Shown here: positions 43,306-52,405 of the stretch, piece after piece
Layout of the letters: every line of letters starts with the position of its first letter
Numbering within the stretch: position 1 is the stretch's first letter
Assembly: GCA_947495915.1 (NCBI GenBank)
Contig: CANMAW010000002.1
Span: 558,001-622,000, forward strand
Length of the DNA: 64,000 nt
Direction: 5' to 3'
Source: Maribacter algarum (ex Lu et al. 2025) (nom. illeg.)
GTDB lineage: Bacteria; Bacteroidota; Bacteroidia; Flavobacteriales; Flavobacteriaceae
Position numbers and translations under genes: made by a program
Notes under the pieces: generated by a model
What the model was told of the DNA's origin: nothing
The model's database searches: none
The model's input: only the letters and a program-made list of their open reading frames with translations

Positions 43306-45381
43306 TTAATTTTTATTTACCCTAATCGTTATTCTTCTATTTGTAATTAGGGTGGTCGGTGGTACTAAGTTAACTTGCACGTCAACAGATGGATTGTCTG
43401 TAGAGGTGTTGTTATCGATTTGATCTTGGCTGTTTGTAACCGTATTGGTGTGGGTTTCTGTTGTGGAATAGATACTGTTTAAAGTTGCTCTAGCAACAAG
43501 GGTCATTGTTTCAATATCTCCAGAGTTTGTTGTTCCAATATTCCAATTCGGATAAGAAAAAGATCCACTTGAAACACTAGCTGAAATAAATTCAAGTCCG
43601 GGAGGTAAATTATCTGAAATAACCAAATTGGTCACCTGATTAAGCCCTAAACTTTCAACGGTAATGGTGAAAGTTACCAAATCATCATTGTTAACTACAG
43701 GAAGATCAACAACCTTATCAAGTTTAATATCGGGGTCGCAATAGTAGGTGGCCAAGGTATTAGAGTCATAACTGCAAGGTCCTTTGGTAACTTGAACGTA
43801 ATAATTTCCGGCAGAAGTTGGATCATATGTTTCTGAAGTTGCGCCAGGTATTAGATTGCCTTCGTAGTACCATTGATATGCATCGAAAGTTTCATCGACA
43901 ACTCTTAAGGAAGCACCAGGTAAACATAGAGAACCTGTAATTTCAAGATTTACATCGGGTGTGGTGTCAAAACCAGAATAGTATCCGGCAAGACCTCTTG
44001 CTCCGTTGAACCCAAAGAAACCTACAGCAATAGGTCCGGTAGAGCTAACACTAACATCACCGGTTAGGTTTGGAATATAAAAAGTTTTCCAGTCCGCATT
44101 ACCAGCAACGGCATTTGGTGCAGGCAGTGTAGCGGTACCATTGTCATCAGTTACGATAATGTTGGCATTTGGAGTTGTACTCGACGCGATAACCGTTAGG
44201 CCACCAGTAATCGTTGTGCCAGCTGCATCACGAATCTCAGGTATATTATCCATAGTATCTGGAAGTAAGCAATTGATTGGCGCTACAAAATTCAGACCTT
44301 GAGTGTAAGCAGCTGTACTTCCAGCCAAACATTGATATGCATAAACATCATTCGAGGTGCGAATGTACATATTTGCACCTACGGTATTCGATGAATAGTT
44401 TGTACTTGGTACTTGAAAATATTCTCCATTGTTTATGGTTGCGATAGGGGTAGCTGACCCATTAATGAAAATTTGAGTATTGTTTGCTATGCCAATTAAC
44501 AATGGAAATTCGGTCCATCCATTTGCATTTCCTCTTCCTCTAACAAAAACATATTCTCTTCCTAGTCTGTTTTCAGGTACTGGTTGATCTATACCCGCAT
44601 CTCGGTTACCAGAACCTACTTGACGACCAAAATTCATAGATCCGTTACTTATGACAATGTCTTTGTCAGATACAATTGAAGCGCCTATCCAACCGTCTTC
44701 ATGTGCTTGTGTTGGTGCTGTACCAATATATGTTTCAAAAACAAATGATTCGTTTGCATCTAGGGTTATTTGGTAGGTGTCTGCTGTGATACCAGCTCTA
44801 TTGTTGCCAACTCTAAACTCACAACCTGGGTCATAGCCGAAAAGGTCGATAGTTGTATCATCTTCGGTGGCCATAATTCCCAAGGTATTCGACTTTGAAT
44901 TCTCTGAACCTAAATTTGGTACACCACCCCATTTGAAGTTTCGCCCCATGGCTGATCTACCTTTAGAAGTTAAAGAGGCACTTTGAGAATTTGAGCTACC
45001 TCTAAAATTCACATAAAAGTTTTCACCGTTTGGAGATTCAAATCGGAGTCCACTGTTATTAAGTACAACACCTGTTAAATTATTTTGAACTAATGTAATG
45101 TTGTTATCACCATTGGGTAAGGTGTATACAACAGGACTCGCATTTGAAACTGTGAAAGTTGCTATTGCCGTTGCGTTCGTTCCTCTGAAAACATTTACTG
45201 TAAATGGGGTTGTTTCTGGAGTTGATAAATAAAAAGCCTGTTCACGTATTCCCGCGTTATTTGCACCCTGTTTTAATGGTGGCAAATAATGAAGGTCACT
45301 AAGTTGTGCATAGCCCAAACTTGAAAATAGTAAGGACAATACTACGAATACAACCCTTTTTTTAAGATTGTAACAGCTCAT
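43306..45381 (-). CDS. Exported IgGFc-binding/DUF11-type surface protein without a recognised T9SS tail
   Basis: A 691-residue exported protein: signal peptide MSCYNLKKRVVFVVLSLLFSSLGYA. The first 480 residues (REQAFYLSTPETTPFTVNV, DKDIVISNGSMNFG, VGFFGFNGARGLAGYYSG) resemble the N-terminal IgGFc-binding-like region of flavobacterial surface proteins. Residues about 490-550 look Ig-like (SLRVVDETFDAYQWYYEGN). Then follows a DUF11-like repeat, PDIKLDKVVDLPVVNNDDLVTFTITV. It ends TNRRITIRVNKN with no FTPNGDG-type type B domain, unlike the other secreted genes here. Whether it uses another sorting signal is open. A possible ECF promoter lies between this gene and the next (ABC) gene. Confidence 0.78.
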   Translation of the reverse strand: MSCYNLKKRVVFVVLSLLFSSLGYAQLSDLHYLPPLKQGANNAGIREQAFYLSTPETTPFTVNVFRGTNATAIATFTVSNASPVVYTLPNGDNNITLVQNNLTGVVLNNSGLRFESPNGENFYVNFRGSSNSQSASLTSKGRSAMGRNFKWGGVPNLGSENSKSNTLGIMATEDDTTIDLFGYDPGCEFRVGNNRAGITADTYQITLDANESFVFETYIGTAPTQAHEDGWIGASIVSDKDIVISNGSMNFGRQVGSGNRDAGIDQPVPENRLGREYVFVRGRGNANGWTEFPLLIGIANNTQIFINGSATPIATINNGEYFQVPSTNYSSNTVGANMYIRTSNDVYAYQCLAGSTAAYTQGLNFVAPINCLLPDTMDNIPEIRDAAGTTITGGLTVIASSTTPNANIIVTDDNGTATLPAPNAVAGNADWKTFYIPNLTGDVSVSSTGPIAVGFFGFNGARGLAGYYSGFDTTPDVNLEITGSLCLPGASLRVVDETFDAYQWYYEGNLIPGATSETYDPTSAGNYYVQVTKGPCSYDSNTLATYYCDPDIKLDKVVDLPVVNNDDLVTFTITVESLGLNQVTNLVISDNLPPGLEFISASVSSGSFSYPNWNIGTTNSGDIETMTLVARATLNSIYSTTETHTNTVTNSQDQIDNNTSTDNPSVDVQVNLVPPTTLITNRRITIRVNKN

Positions 45382-45565
45382 GATTTAATAATTCTGTTTG
45401 AATTTTTCGAAGATATACTTTACTTAAAAGGCATTTAAAAAAATGTTGTGAACTGCTGTTTTAAGTAGGTTTAAAAGCGTATTGGAAATGGAAAACTTAG
45501 CTAATCGTAAAAAAAATGAAAACCTCAAGTTGGAAATGCCTATTTTGTGCCTAAATCATTGATCT

Positions 45566-46651
45566 ATGTCAGAAGAAAAGTTAATGTCTAAAAAGAAACC
45601 AGCTTATCCGGTAAATGCTAAACTTGATGGTTACCTAGATCGTTATAATCGCAAAATTGAAATACCTATATTTTATGAAGATTTACTTCGTTTTGCTGGT
45701 TCTGTAGTAGTGTATGATGCCAATGATGAAGATACCTTGTGGGTGCGAGTTTATTACTCAGATTCTGAACGTCAAGAAATTGATTTATCTCTTAAAAAAG
45801 TGTATTCTATATTGCATTCTGATGGTAGTAATAGTATTATTGAATATTTGAATGTTGATGCGGTTGACTACTGCACTTTTGGAAATTCTAAACCTTTCAG
45901 AATAAAAATTAGAAATATCTTGAATGATAATTTCACCTATTTCTATGTGAAGAAAACAGATGCGTCTCGAGTATATGGTTTAGAACTTGAGCATATGCTA
46001 TCACCGTATAATTTGAACTTTTTGGTTTATAAAGACACCCTAATTGAAGAGCACATAGCTGGTATTCCTGGCGATGTTTTTATAAAAGAAATGTTACCAA
46101 AGTGTTCGGAGTCAGAAAAGGCACAATTGGCTAAAGAGTTTGTAAAGTTCAATGAACGCTGTATGATTCGTTTGTTGGGTGATATGCGTTCATATAATTA
46201 TGTCATTGTACCAACTCATGATTTTGACCACGTGGTTTATAAGATTCGAGCGATTGATTTTGATCAACAATGTTTTGAAGGCAAGCTTAAAGTTTATCGC
46301 CCTCAGTTTTTTAAAGAAAACTACCTAATGGTTGAATTGGTAAGATCTAAATTGCAAAAGTATTCGGTTGATCAATATAAAATAGAGGAACGATCAATAG
46401 TTGCAAAACGCATCATCAGTTACGAAGACCGAATTGAAGAATTGATTGACATTTGTAGAGAAGATAAGATTTCAATACCTGAAAATGTCGTAATGCTTCG
46501 TGGTCAAATTCAAGATTTTATTCTTGATATGCAGTTTAAACAGTGCAAAAATATGGGTGAAATTCTTACTCTAGGATTAGACTTCGTGAAACGAAACTAT
46601 GAAGATGTTAGCATGAAACAAATTATAGAACAGCGTATTAAACTAGGTTGA
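45566..46651 (+). CDS. Orphan protein with protein-kinase/APH-like signatures
   Basis: A 361-residue cytoplasmic protein that I do not recognise by name. In order it shows: a possible beta-3 lysine in FTYFYVKKTDAS (Lys129/Lys130), a helix with Glu140/Glu142 in VYGLELEHML, a hinge-like LIEEHIAGIPGD (159-170), then GDMRSYNYVIV with Asp206 and Asn211 in D-x4-N spacing (catalytic-loop type), and IRAIDFDQQ with Asp231 (DFG-equivalent type). The order and spacing resemble aminoglycoside-phosphotransferase and HipA-like kinase folds. This is a pattern inference, not a recognised family. The N-terminal 120 residues look like a separate mixed alpha/beta domain. It ends 5 bp from the convergent NdpA-like gene. 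Confidence 0.6.
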   Translation: MSEEKLMSKKKPAYPVNAKLDGYLDRYNRKIEIPIFYEDLLRFAGSVVVYDANDEDTLWVRVYYSDSERQEIDLSLKKVYSILHSDGSNSIIEYLNVDAVDYCTFGNSKPFRIKIRNILNDNFTYFYVKKTDASRVYGLELEHMLSPYNLNFLVYKDTLIEEHIAGIPGDVFIKEMLPKCSESEKAQLAKEFVKFNERCMIRLLGDMRSYNYVIVPTHDFDHVVYKIRAIDFDQQCFEGKLKVYRPQFFKENYLMVELVRSKLQKYSVDQYKIEERSIVAKRIISYEDRIEELIDICREDKISIPENVVMLRGQIQDFILDMQFKQCKNMGEILTLGLDFVKRNYEDVSMKQIIEQRIKLG

Positions 46652-46656
46652 TTTAT

Positions 46657-47715
46657 CTAGGTTTTTTGTTCTTTGTTGAAGTATACAAGGTAATAGTACA
46701 TTTGTCGTTCTTCATCCCAACCCTTTTCAACGAATTTTTCAGCTGATTCGGGATTAATAAAATCCATTTTAATTTGAATGTTAGTATCTAAACTTATAAC
46801 ATTCTTAATTTTCTTACGAGCATCTGAAACGGCTTTGTTAGCGATGTCAAAATTAGAGACATCTTCGATGCTATATTTTGGTCCTTTTTCTTCTTTGTAG
46901 TGTTTAAATTCAGGAATCAATTCAGGGTTCTCCATAACTTCTGTTAAAAAGTTACTTTCTTCAAATGCATCATTTTTAGCAAAATGGTTCACCGCTCTAT
47001 TCATAAACAATACCTCTTGTTGTTTGTCTTCTGCGGGTAAAACCACATCTTTGGCAAAATTCTGGCAAAACTTAAGGTAGTTTTTTGTTTTAAAGTTGTC
47101 ATCTGAAAGTGGTACAGCTCCTAAAAAGTTCTCTAACCAATATTTGGCATCATAACGGTTGCTGTCAACTGAGAGTACTTTGTACCCTTCTTCTTTTTCT
47201 GTATTAAAGATTAGACAGCCTTTATCGAGTTTATTTATATTAATACCTTGCTGTACAATAATATCAAGATTGCTTCCTTTTTCTTCGAATTGAAGAAAAT
47301 CGTGTTTAAGTTCACTTTTGAATATTCCTATGGCATCAACTTTTTGATTGTCAAGTAATAACCCTGATAAATATCCAATATACAATTCTCCACTTTTAAT
47401 ATGTGGGTGATTTGATTGTTCGAATAAATGCGTTGCTAGTTTTTTAGAGTTTAAATGACAAGAATCTGGCTCTGCAAATATTTCGGAAACTACCTTGAAA
47501 ACTTCATTAAATTCAACATCAACTTCATGTGCTAGCTTAAAATAATTTTCTTCTTTTTCACGAAAAGGTTTAAAGAAATACTCTTTCAAAAGCCCCGTAG
47601 TTTCGTCATTTAGACTAAAAGGTTCGGAAGAAAGAAAGACGTTTTCGCCTTTATTTTTATTTCCAATTCGGTGAAGAGAAATACTTTCTATTTGGGTTGA
47701 ATATAAATTTATCAT
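46657..47715 (-). CDS. Nucleoid-associated protein NdpA-like (NA37 family)
   Basis: A 352-residue cytoplasmic protein. It matches the NdpA/YejK (NA37) family in length and in INLYSTQIESISLHRIGNKNKGE (N-terminus), ELYIGYLSGLLLDNQKVDAIGIFKSE and LDKGCLIFNTEKEEGYKVLSVD. Members bind the nucleoid in Gammaproteobacteria; in Bacteroidota the function is untested. The family call is fairly firm, the role is not. It is the second gene of a unit with the pRiA4b-like gene 54 bp upstream. Confidence 0.8.
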   Translation of the reverse strand: MINLYSTQIESISLHRIGNKNKGENVFLSSEPFSLNDETTGLLKEYFFKPFREKEENYFKLAHEVDVEFNEVFKVVSEIFAEPDSCHLNSKKLATHLFEQSNHPHIKSGELYIGYLSGLLLDNQKVDAIGIFKSELKHDFLQFEEKGSNLDIIVQQGININKLDKGCLIFNTEKEEGYKVLSVDSNRYDAKYWLENFLGAVPLSDDNFKTKNYLKFCQNFAKDVVLPAEDKQQEVLFMNRAVNHFAKNDAFEESNFLTEVMENPELIPEFKHYKEEKGPKYSIEDVSNFDIANKAVSDARKKIKNVISLDTNIQIKMDFINPESAEKFVEKGWDEERQMYYYLVYFNKEQKT

Positions 47716-47769
47716 TGTAAGCTAAAAAATTATAAAATTAAATTTTAGAAGTATAAAAAGGCCAAGTAA

Positions 47770-48264
47770 TTAATTCCAGTTTTCATCGAAATCTAGGTCG
47801 TCATAGTTTTCTAAGGTGTCATCAAAATCGAAATTTGGGTCAGCCTTAAAATTCTTTTCCGGTGGTGTTTCTGGTAGCTCACCAAACGTAAAAAGTACAT
47901 TTGGGTATGATACCCCGGGTTCGTGCTCTACAATGTCAGCCAATTCGATGAAAAAAGTCCACATGCTTAAAAAATCATAAACATAAATTAATTTCGGGGT
48001 TCTTTCAGTTAATACATCAACCAAAAAATTCTCATTCATAAGTCGTACATCAGAACCATTTTCACTCATGTCAAAAAGCGCAATTTCTTCATCTTGTATC
48101 CATTCATCATTACACGTGTAAAATGATGCCATTTCATTTCCTAAAAAACCAAATGATTGAGCAATTGCATTATGAAACTCTTCCATAGAATTACTAGCAT
48201 CAATTTCAATATCTCTAAAGATATCGTCTTTCGCATCGAGTATGATACGCACTTTATAAATCAT
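47770..48264 (-). CDS. pRiA4b ORF3-like domain protein
   Basis: A 164-residue acidic cytoplasmic protein. MIYKVRIILDAKDDIFRDIEID, MEEFHNAIAQSFGF and LIYVYDFLSMWTFFIELA are the features of the pRiA4b ORF-3 / IS1096 passenger-like domain, a family that is widespread in chromosomes and of unknown function. The last 40 residues are very acidic (DFDDTLENYDDLDFDENWN). A TAACTTTG -7 element lies at 48295-48288, overlapping the ctaA stop region. The family name refers to plasmids and transposons, but I see no transposase or inverted repeats nearby. Confidence 0.82.
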   Translation of the reverse strand: MIYKVRIILDAKDDIFRDIEIDASNSMEEFHNAIAQSFGFLGNEMASFYTCNDEWIQDEEIALFDMSENGSDVRLMNENFLVDVLTERTPKLIYVYDFLSMWTFFIELADIVEHEPGVSYPNVLFTFGELPETPPEKNFKADPNFDFDDTLENYDDLDFDENWN

Positions 48265-48292
48265 ATAATTAATTATTTGTGGGTAGGCAAAG

Positions 48293-49327
48293 TTACAAAG
48301 TTTTGTGACTTCTTTTCGAATTTATCGCCTGCAAAACCAAATAGAATTGCACCCCTAATAAAAGTGAAGCTAAAACCAAGTGTGTTGGTTGACTTGCAAA
48401 CGGAAAACTCAAATAATTCATCGCCATTCCAGTAATTACCGTGGTAAGAATTAAGAGCATTACCCAGTTAATTTTAGAGTACCCTAGGTTAAATTTATAG
48501 ATGCGGTATGCAATGAAGAAATTGAATAAGACTACAATTATCGAAAATGAACGATGTATATAAAATTGCGTAGTTGGGTTTTGTAGCCATAAGTTATTGG
48601 CACGTTCACCAAATAAATCAATTTGTAAATCGATAAATTGCCGTACTTGAATACCCATTACTATTTGAATAAAAGTTAAAAAGGTAGCGATAGATAACAA
48701 TAACAAAAGATTTTTGTGATACTTTAAAGACCTTGCCTTGTTGTCTGTTCTATGCACTAATAAAATTAACATCAGTAAAATTACCAAGGCCAAAATCATA
48801 TGAACTGATATCATGGTTGGCTTAAGGTTGGTATCTACCACCAACTTACCCAAAACAGCTTGCAGGCCGAGAACGATTATGGTGCATATGGTGATTACAG
48901 TAACTAATTTATCTTTTTGATACCACCAGAAAGAGAATACTAACATTATAAGCATGGGAATGCCAAGCAGTACCGTTGCTAGTCGGTTGATATATTCAAT
49001 CCAAGTATGGACAGGATTGAAGATGGAATACTCATGTGTGGTATAAGGTTTCCAATTTTTTTGATTGTAAGCCTGTGCAGTTTTAAAATCTGAATTGGCT
49101 ACTTGAAGCGATTCATTTATGATTATGACTTGACCTTTTTTGAATTCACGATTTGCACTCCATTGTAATTCAGAAATATCTGTTGGCGGAATATAATAAC
49201 CGAAGCATTTTGGCCAATCAGGACAGCCCATACCACTACCGGTCATGCGAACAATAGCTCCGGCTGCGATAACTATGTAAACAAAAATTAAAGATATTTT
49301 AGCTGCTTTTCGAAAGTTTGCTTTCAT
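48293..49327 (-). CDS. ctaA: Heme A synthase (CtaA/COX15)
   Basis: An inner-membrane monooxygenase that converts heme O to heme A for cytochrome oxidase. It shows the N-terminal MTGSGMGCPDWPKCFG signature (CtaA/COX15 pair of cysteines), eight membrane helices and conserved histidines in HTWIEYINR, HMILALVIL, HRSFSIIVV and THLVLASLL. 344 residues matches the COX15-like type. It is a single gene here; cyoE/ctaB is not adjacent. The minus-strand TAATTTTG at 49360-49353 is a -7 match. Confidence 0.93.
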   Translation of the reverse strand: MKANFRKAAKISLIFVYIVIAAGAIVRMTGSGMGCPDWPKCFGYYIPPTDISELQWSANREFKKGQVIIINESLQVANSDFKTAQAYNQKNWKPYTTHEYSIFNPVHTWIEYINRLATVLLGIPMLIMLVFSFWWYQKDKLVTVITICTIIVLGLQAVLGKLVVDTNLKPTMISVHMILALVILLMLILLVHRTDNKARSLKYHKNLLLLLSIATFLTFIQIVMGIQVRQFIDLQIDLFGERANNLWLQNPTTQFYIHRSFSIIVVLFNFFIAYRIYKFNLGYSKINWVMLLILTTVITGMAMNYLSFPFASQPTHLVLASLLLGVQFYLVLQAINSKRSHKTL

Positions 49328-49430
49328 AAGGCAATTGGCACTTTTGATATTGCAAAATTACCATACTTTAAGCAATTTTTAGAAGTTTAGGTATAAAGAT
49401 TTACCGAAGTAAACTGACCTTTTACAAACA

Positions 49431-49470
49431 AAAAAGGGAAGAAAATTCAAAATGAATTAGCTTCCCTTTA
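49431..49470 (-). terminator. Terminator after the OmpA-family gene
   Basis: On the minus strand AAAGGGAAG pairs with CTTCCCTTT, with an inner AATTC/GAATT stem, followed by a T run. It is 21 bp past the OmpA gene stop. Confidence 0.8.
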
Positions 49471-49490
49471 GTAATGTTGGTTAAAACACC

Positions 49491-51431
49491 TTATTCTATG
49501 ACAATAAACTCAGATCGTCTGTTTTTCTCATGTTCTTCATCAGTACACTTTTCAGCAGTAGTACAGTCATTTGCCAATTGAGATTCACCGAAGCCTTTAC
49601 CTTTAAGGCGTGACTCAGCAATGCCGTTGGCAATTAAATAGGCTACAGTGCTTTTCGCTCTGCGTTCAGATAATTTGTTGTTATACCATGTGCTAGCTCT
49701 AACATCTGTATGTGATTGTACTTGAACTTTCATGTCAGGAAATTCATTCAAATAGTTAATAACAGCGGTTAGCGTTACAGCGGCATCAGGTCTAATGTTG
49801 GATTTGTCTAAATCAAAATAAACAGGATTTAGATTTAAGAATCGCGCTAAATCGGTGCCAACTGGAGCTTCCTGAATTATTTTGGATAATAAAATTTCAA
49901 GCCCTTCTATGTCCTTGGCGTCTGTTGCTGTAAATCCGATTTCTGAACGATTATACCCTTCTGCAGTTGCTATAAGTTTGTAATCTCCATCGCGGCAATC
50001 ACCATCCATATTAAATGCACCATCGGCATCTGATATTACTTCAGTTAATGTTGTACCGTCGGCGGAAACAAGAATAACGTTGGCATTCGGTAGTGGTGTA
50101 CCATCTTTTTGATCTTTCACAAACCCAGACAACGCTGTGTTACAAATTAGGTCAATTGGTTCATTTTCTGTAAAACCGTAAATATCGTCACTTCCTTGTC
50201 CGCCTACACGGTTTGAAGCGAAAAATCCTTTTTTAGTTTCTGAGTTAATAATAAATGAGAAATCATCTTTTTCACTATTAACTGGCCTACCAGTATTAAC
50301 AATATAAAGATTATCTAAATCATCAATTTTAGTAGCAAACACATCAAGGCCGCCTAAACCAGGGTGCCCATCTGAGGCAAAATACAATTCGTTTGATTCG
50401 GTTACAAATGGAAAGGTTTCTCTACCCTCCGTATTAATAACATTTCCTAAATTTTGAGGGGTGCCAAAGCTACCATCATTGGCAATATCTACAACAAAAA
50501 TATCAGAGGCACCATGTGTGCCAGGCATATCTGAAGCAAAATACAGTTTACGCTCATCAGGGCTAAGTGTTGGGTGGGCCGTTGAATAATCATCGCCATT
50601 AAAAGGAAGCTCCGTAATATTCGTCCATGCTCCATTTTCTAAATTAGCTCTATAAATTTTCAATCTACTAACACCTTTCTCATCTCTAGAAAATTTCCCA
50701 TTTTTCGAGTTGTTTCTAGTAAAATATACTGTAGAACCATCTTTGGTAAACACGGCCGAAGTTTCATGAGTCCTTTTGTTTAAGGAGTTCAATTTTGTAG
50801 GTGTATCAAAACTTCCTTCAGTTGTTTGTGTTGAAGTATACAAATTGGTAAATGGTTTGTTATTCCAAGTATGAATATAACGACCGACAGTACCGCTGTC
50901 TCGCGCAGTAGAAAATACCAAGTCTTTATCTTTAAAGGCTGGTGCAAAATCAGAAGCAGTAGAATTTATCGCTAAAGATTTAATATCGTATCTGCCAGAA
51001 GATTTTTCGATTTTTTCAAGATAATCAGGGCTAGCCATGCTTTTTCTTGCTCTAACCTCTGTAGTTTTAGCTGCTTCATACCGGTCCATCCATAATGCGG
51101 CAGCCTCGTAATTTTTATTAGACTTCAATGATTGCGCATATAAATAGAGGTATTCTGCCTCTATGGTCGCATCGTTTAATTCAAAAAGCTTTTTAAACCA
51201 GTTAGCGGCTTCTTCGTAATTAGCGTTTTGATAATGCGCATCGCCTAAGTTCTTGTAAATGGCTTCTTGCGAATATCCTTTTTCTACTAAAACTTCATAA
51301 GACTCTATTGCAGGAGCATAAGAATAACTTTCAAATTCTTTTTGCGCTTTTTCTGATTTTCTGTCTTGTGCAATACCAATTGTAGAAATTAGAACTGCAA
51401 GACAGCATATGTATGTTTGTTTTGTTGTCAT
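49491..51431 (-). CDS. OmpA-family outer-membrane protein with PD40 and carboxypeptidase-regulatory repeats
   Basis: A 646-residue exported protein: signal peptide MTTKQTYICCLAVLISTIGIAQ. TPR-like helices (about 40-150) are followed by a PD40/WD-like beta-propeller region (FSTARDSGTVGRY, VYFTRNNSKNG, LYFASDMPGTHGASDIFVVD, LYFASDGHPGLGGLDVF), a carboxypeptidase-regulatory-like domain (SGFVKDQKDGTPLPNANVIL) and a C-terminal OmpA peptidoglycan-binding domain (LDKSNIRPDAAVTLTAVINYL, with the LSERRAKSTVAYL signature). This is the usual OmpA partner of PorP/SprF. I use ATG 51431, 10 bp after the PorP gene; the longer frame (51521) overlaps it. Confidence 0.9.
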   Translation of the reverse strand: MTTKQTYICCLAVLISTIGIAQDRKSEKAQKEFESYSYAPAIESYEVLVEKGYSQEAIYKNLGDAHYQNANYEEAANWFKKLFELNDATIEAEYLYLYAQSLKSNKNYEAAALWMDRYEAAKTTEVRARKSMASPDYLEKIEKSSGRYDIKSLAINSTASDFAPAFKDKDLVFSTARDSGTVGRYIHTWNNKPFTNLYTSTQTTEGSFDTPTKLNSLNKRTHETSAVFTKDGSTVYFTRNNSKNGKFSRDEKGVSRLKIYRANLENGAWTNITELPFNGDDYSTAHPTLSPDERKLYFASDMPGTHGASDIFVVDIANDGSFGTPQNLGNVINTEGRETFPFVTESNELYFASDGHPGLGGLDVFATKIDDLDNLYIVNTGRPVNSEKDDFSFIINSETKKGFFASNRVGGQGSDDIYGFTENEPIDLICNTALSGFVKDQKDGTPLPNANVILVSADGTTLTEVISDADGAFNMDGDCRDGDYKLIATAEGYNRSEIGFTATDAKDIEGLEILLSKIIQEAPVGTDLARFLNLNPVYFDLDKSNIRPDAAVTLTAVINYLNEFPDMKVQVQSHTDVRASTWYNNKLSERRAKSTVAYLIANGIAESRLKGKGFGESQLANDCTTAEKCTDEEHEKNRRSEFIVIE

Positions 51432-51441
51432 GCTAAACTTT

Positions 51442-52371
51442 TTAAAAGAATCTTGGTGCGATAATATTTTTATATCTTCCTCGCAATTCGTATCGTAATA
51501 AAATTTCAAAAGAACCATCATTAAAAGAAGTACTACCTAAATCTGTAATTTCTCTATCATACGCTAACCCCAGCATAAATTGATCTGTAATTTGAAAACC
51601 AAATAGGGCACTGAAAGCTGCATCCCATCTGTAGGCAGCACCTAAGGTGAATTTTTCATTAATCATGAAGTTGGCTGATCCGTCAATTTGTAATGGAGCG
51701 CCATTTACAGATTTTACTAATACTGCAGGTTTAAATTTTAAGTTCGGATTTAAATCAAATACGTATCCTGTGATTAAATAGATATTCATTCGTTCTTGCG
51801 CTAAACTTGCTGAAGAAGTTTCAAAATGTTCAGTTTCTAAAAAGTTAGGAACTGATAAACCCGCATAGAAATGATCAGTGTGATAATAAACCCCAGCACC
51901 AAAGTTTGGCGCAAATTTATTATCAATATTTGCTAGCCCTATCGTATTTGCTTCGTTTGAATAATTCTGTAACCTTGAAAAATCAATATTTAAAGAATGA
52001 CCACCGGCTTTTATACCAAATGATAATTTGCCGGTATCAGAAGTAGGAACGGTATATGAAAATACGGCATCAAAATAGGTGTCTTGATTGGTTCCGTTAC
52101 CAATTCTGTCATTCACAATTGATAGTCCAACACCAACTCTTTTACCAACCGGAGTGTTGAAGTTAACGGTTTGGGTTGTTGGTGCTCCGTCGAGACCTAC
52201 CCATTGCGATCTATGTAATGCATTCATACTTAATACACCTCGTGACCCAGCATATGCAGGGTTTACCGCGATTGTATTGTACATATATTGCGTGTATTGT
52301 GCATCTTGTTGTGCGTTAACACCCCAAATAGAAGTGCCGATTAACGCGAGTGCAATGATGAATTTTTTCAT
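51442..52371 (-). CDS. PorP/SprF-family T9SS outer-membrane protein
   Basis: A 309-residue outer-membrane beta-barrel of the PorP/SprF family. It has a signal peptide (MKKFIIALALIGTSIWGVNAQQ), the family N-terminal QDAQYTQYMYNTIAVNPAYAGS and conserved strands (GVGLSIVNDRIG, GIKAGGHSLNI), ending in a basic APRFF tail. In gliding bacteria these proteins partner with T9SS cargo carrying a type B tail and help to retain the adhesin on the surface. It lies in the standard order between a large adhesin and an OmpA-type protein. Confidence 0.92.
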   Translation of the reverse strand: MKKFIIALALIGTSIWGVNAQQDAQYTQYMYNTIAVNPAYAGSRGVLSMNALHRSQWVGLDGAPTTQTVNFNTPVGKRVGVGLSIVNDRIGNGTNQDTYFDAVFSYTVPTSDTGKLSFGIKAGGHSLNIDFSRLQNYSNEANTIGLANIDNKFAPNFGAGVYYHTDHFYAGLSVPNFLETEHFETSSASLAQERMNIYLITGYVFDLNPNLKFKPAVLVKSVNGAPLQIDGSANFMINEKFTLGAAYRWDAAFSALFGFQITDQFMLGLAYDREITDLGSTSFNDGSFEILLRYELRGRYKNIIAPRFF

Positions 52372-52405
52372 GGTTTTGTTTTACTTTAAATATTCGGGGT
52401 ATGTA

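Noticed and set aside
47770-48264. The pRiA4b ORF3/IS1096-passenger-like domain as evidence for a mobile element
   Set aside because: No transposase, integrase, terminal inverted repeats or target-site duplications are visible nearby, and the flanks are ordinary chromosomal genes. The domain family is widespread in chromosomes.
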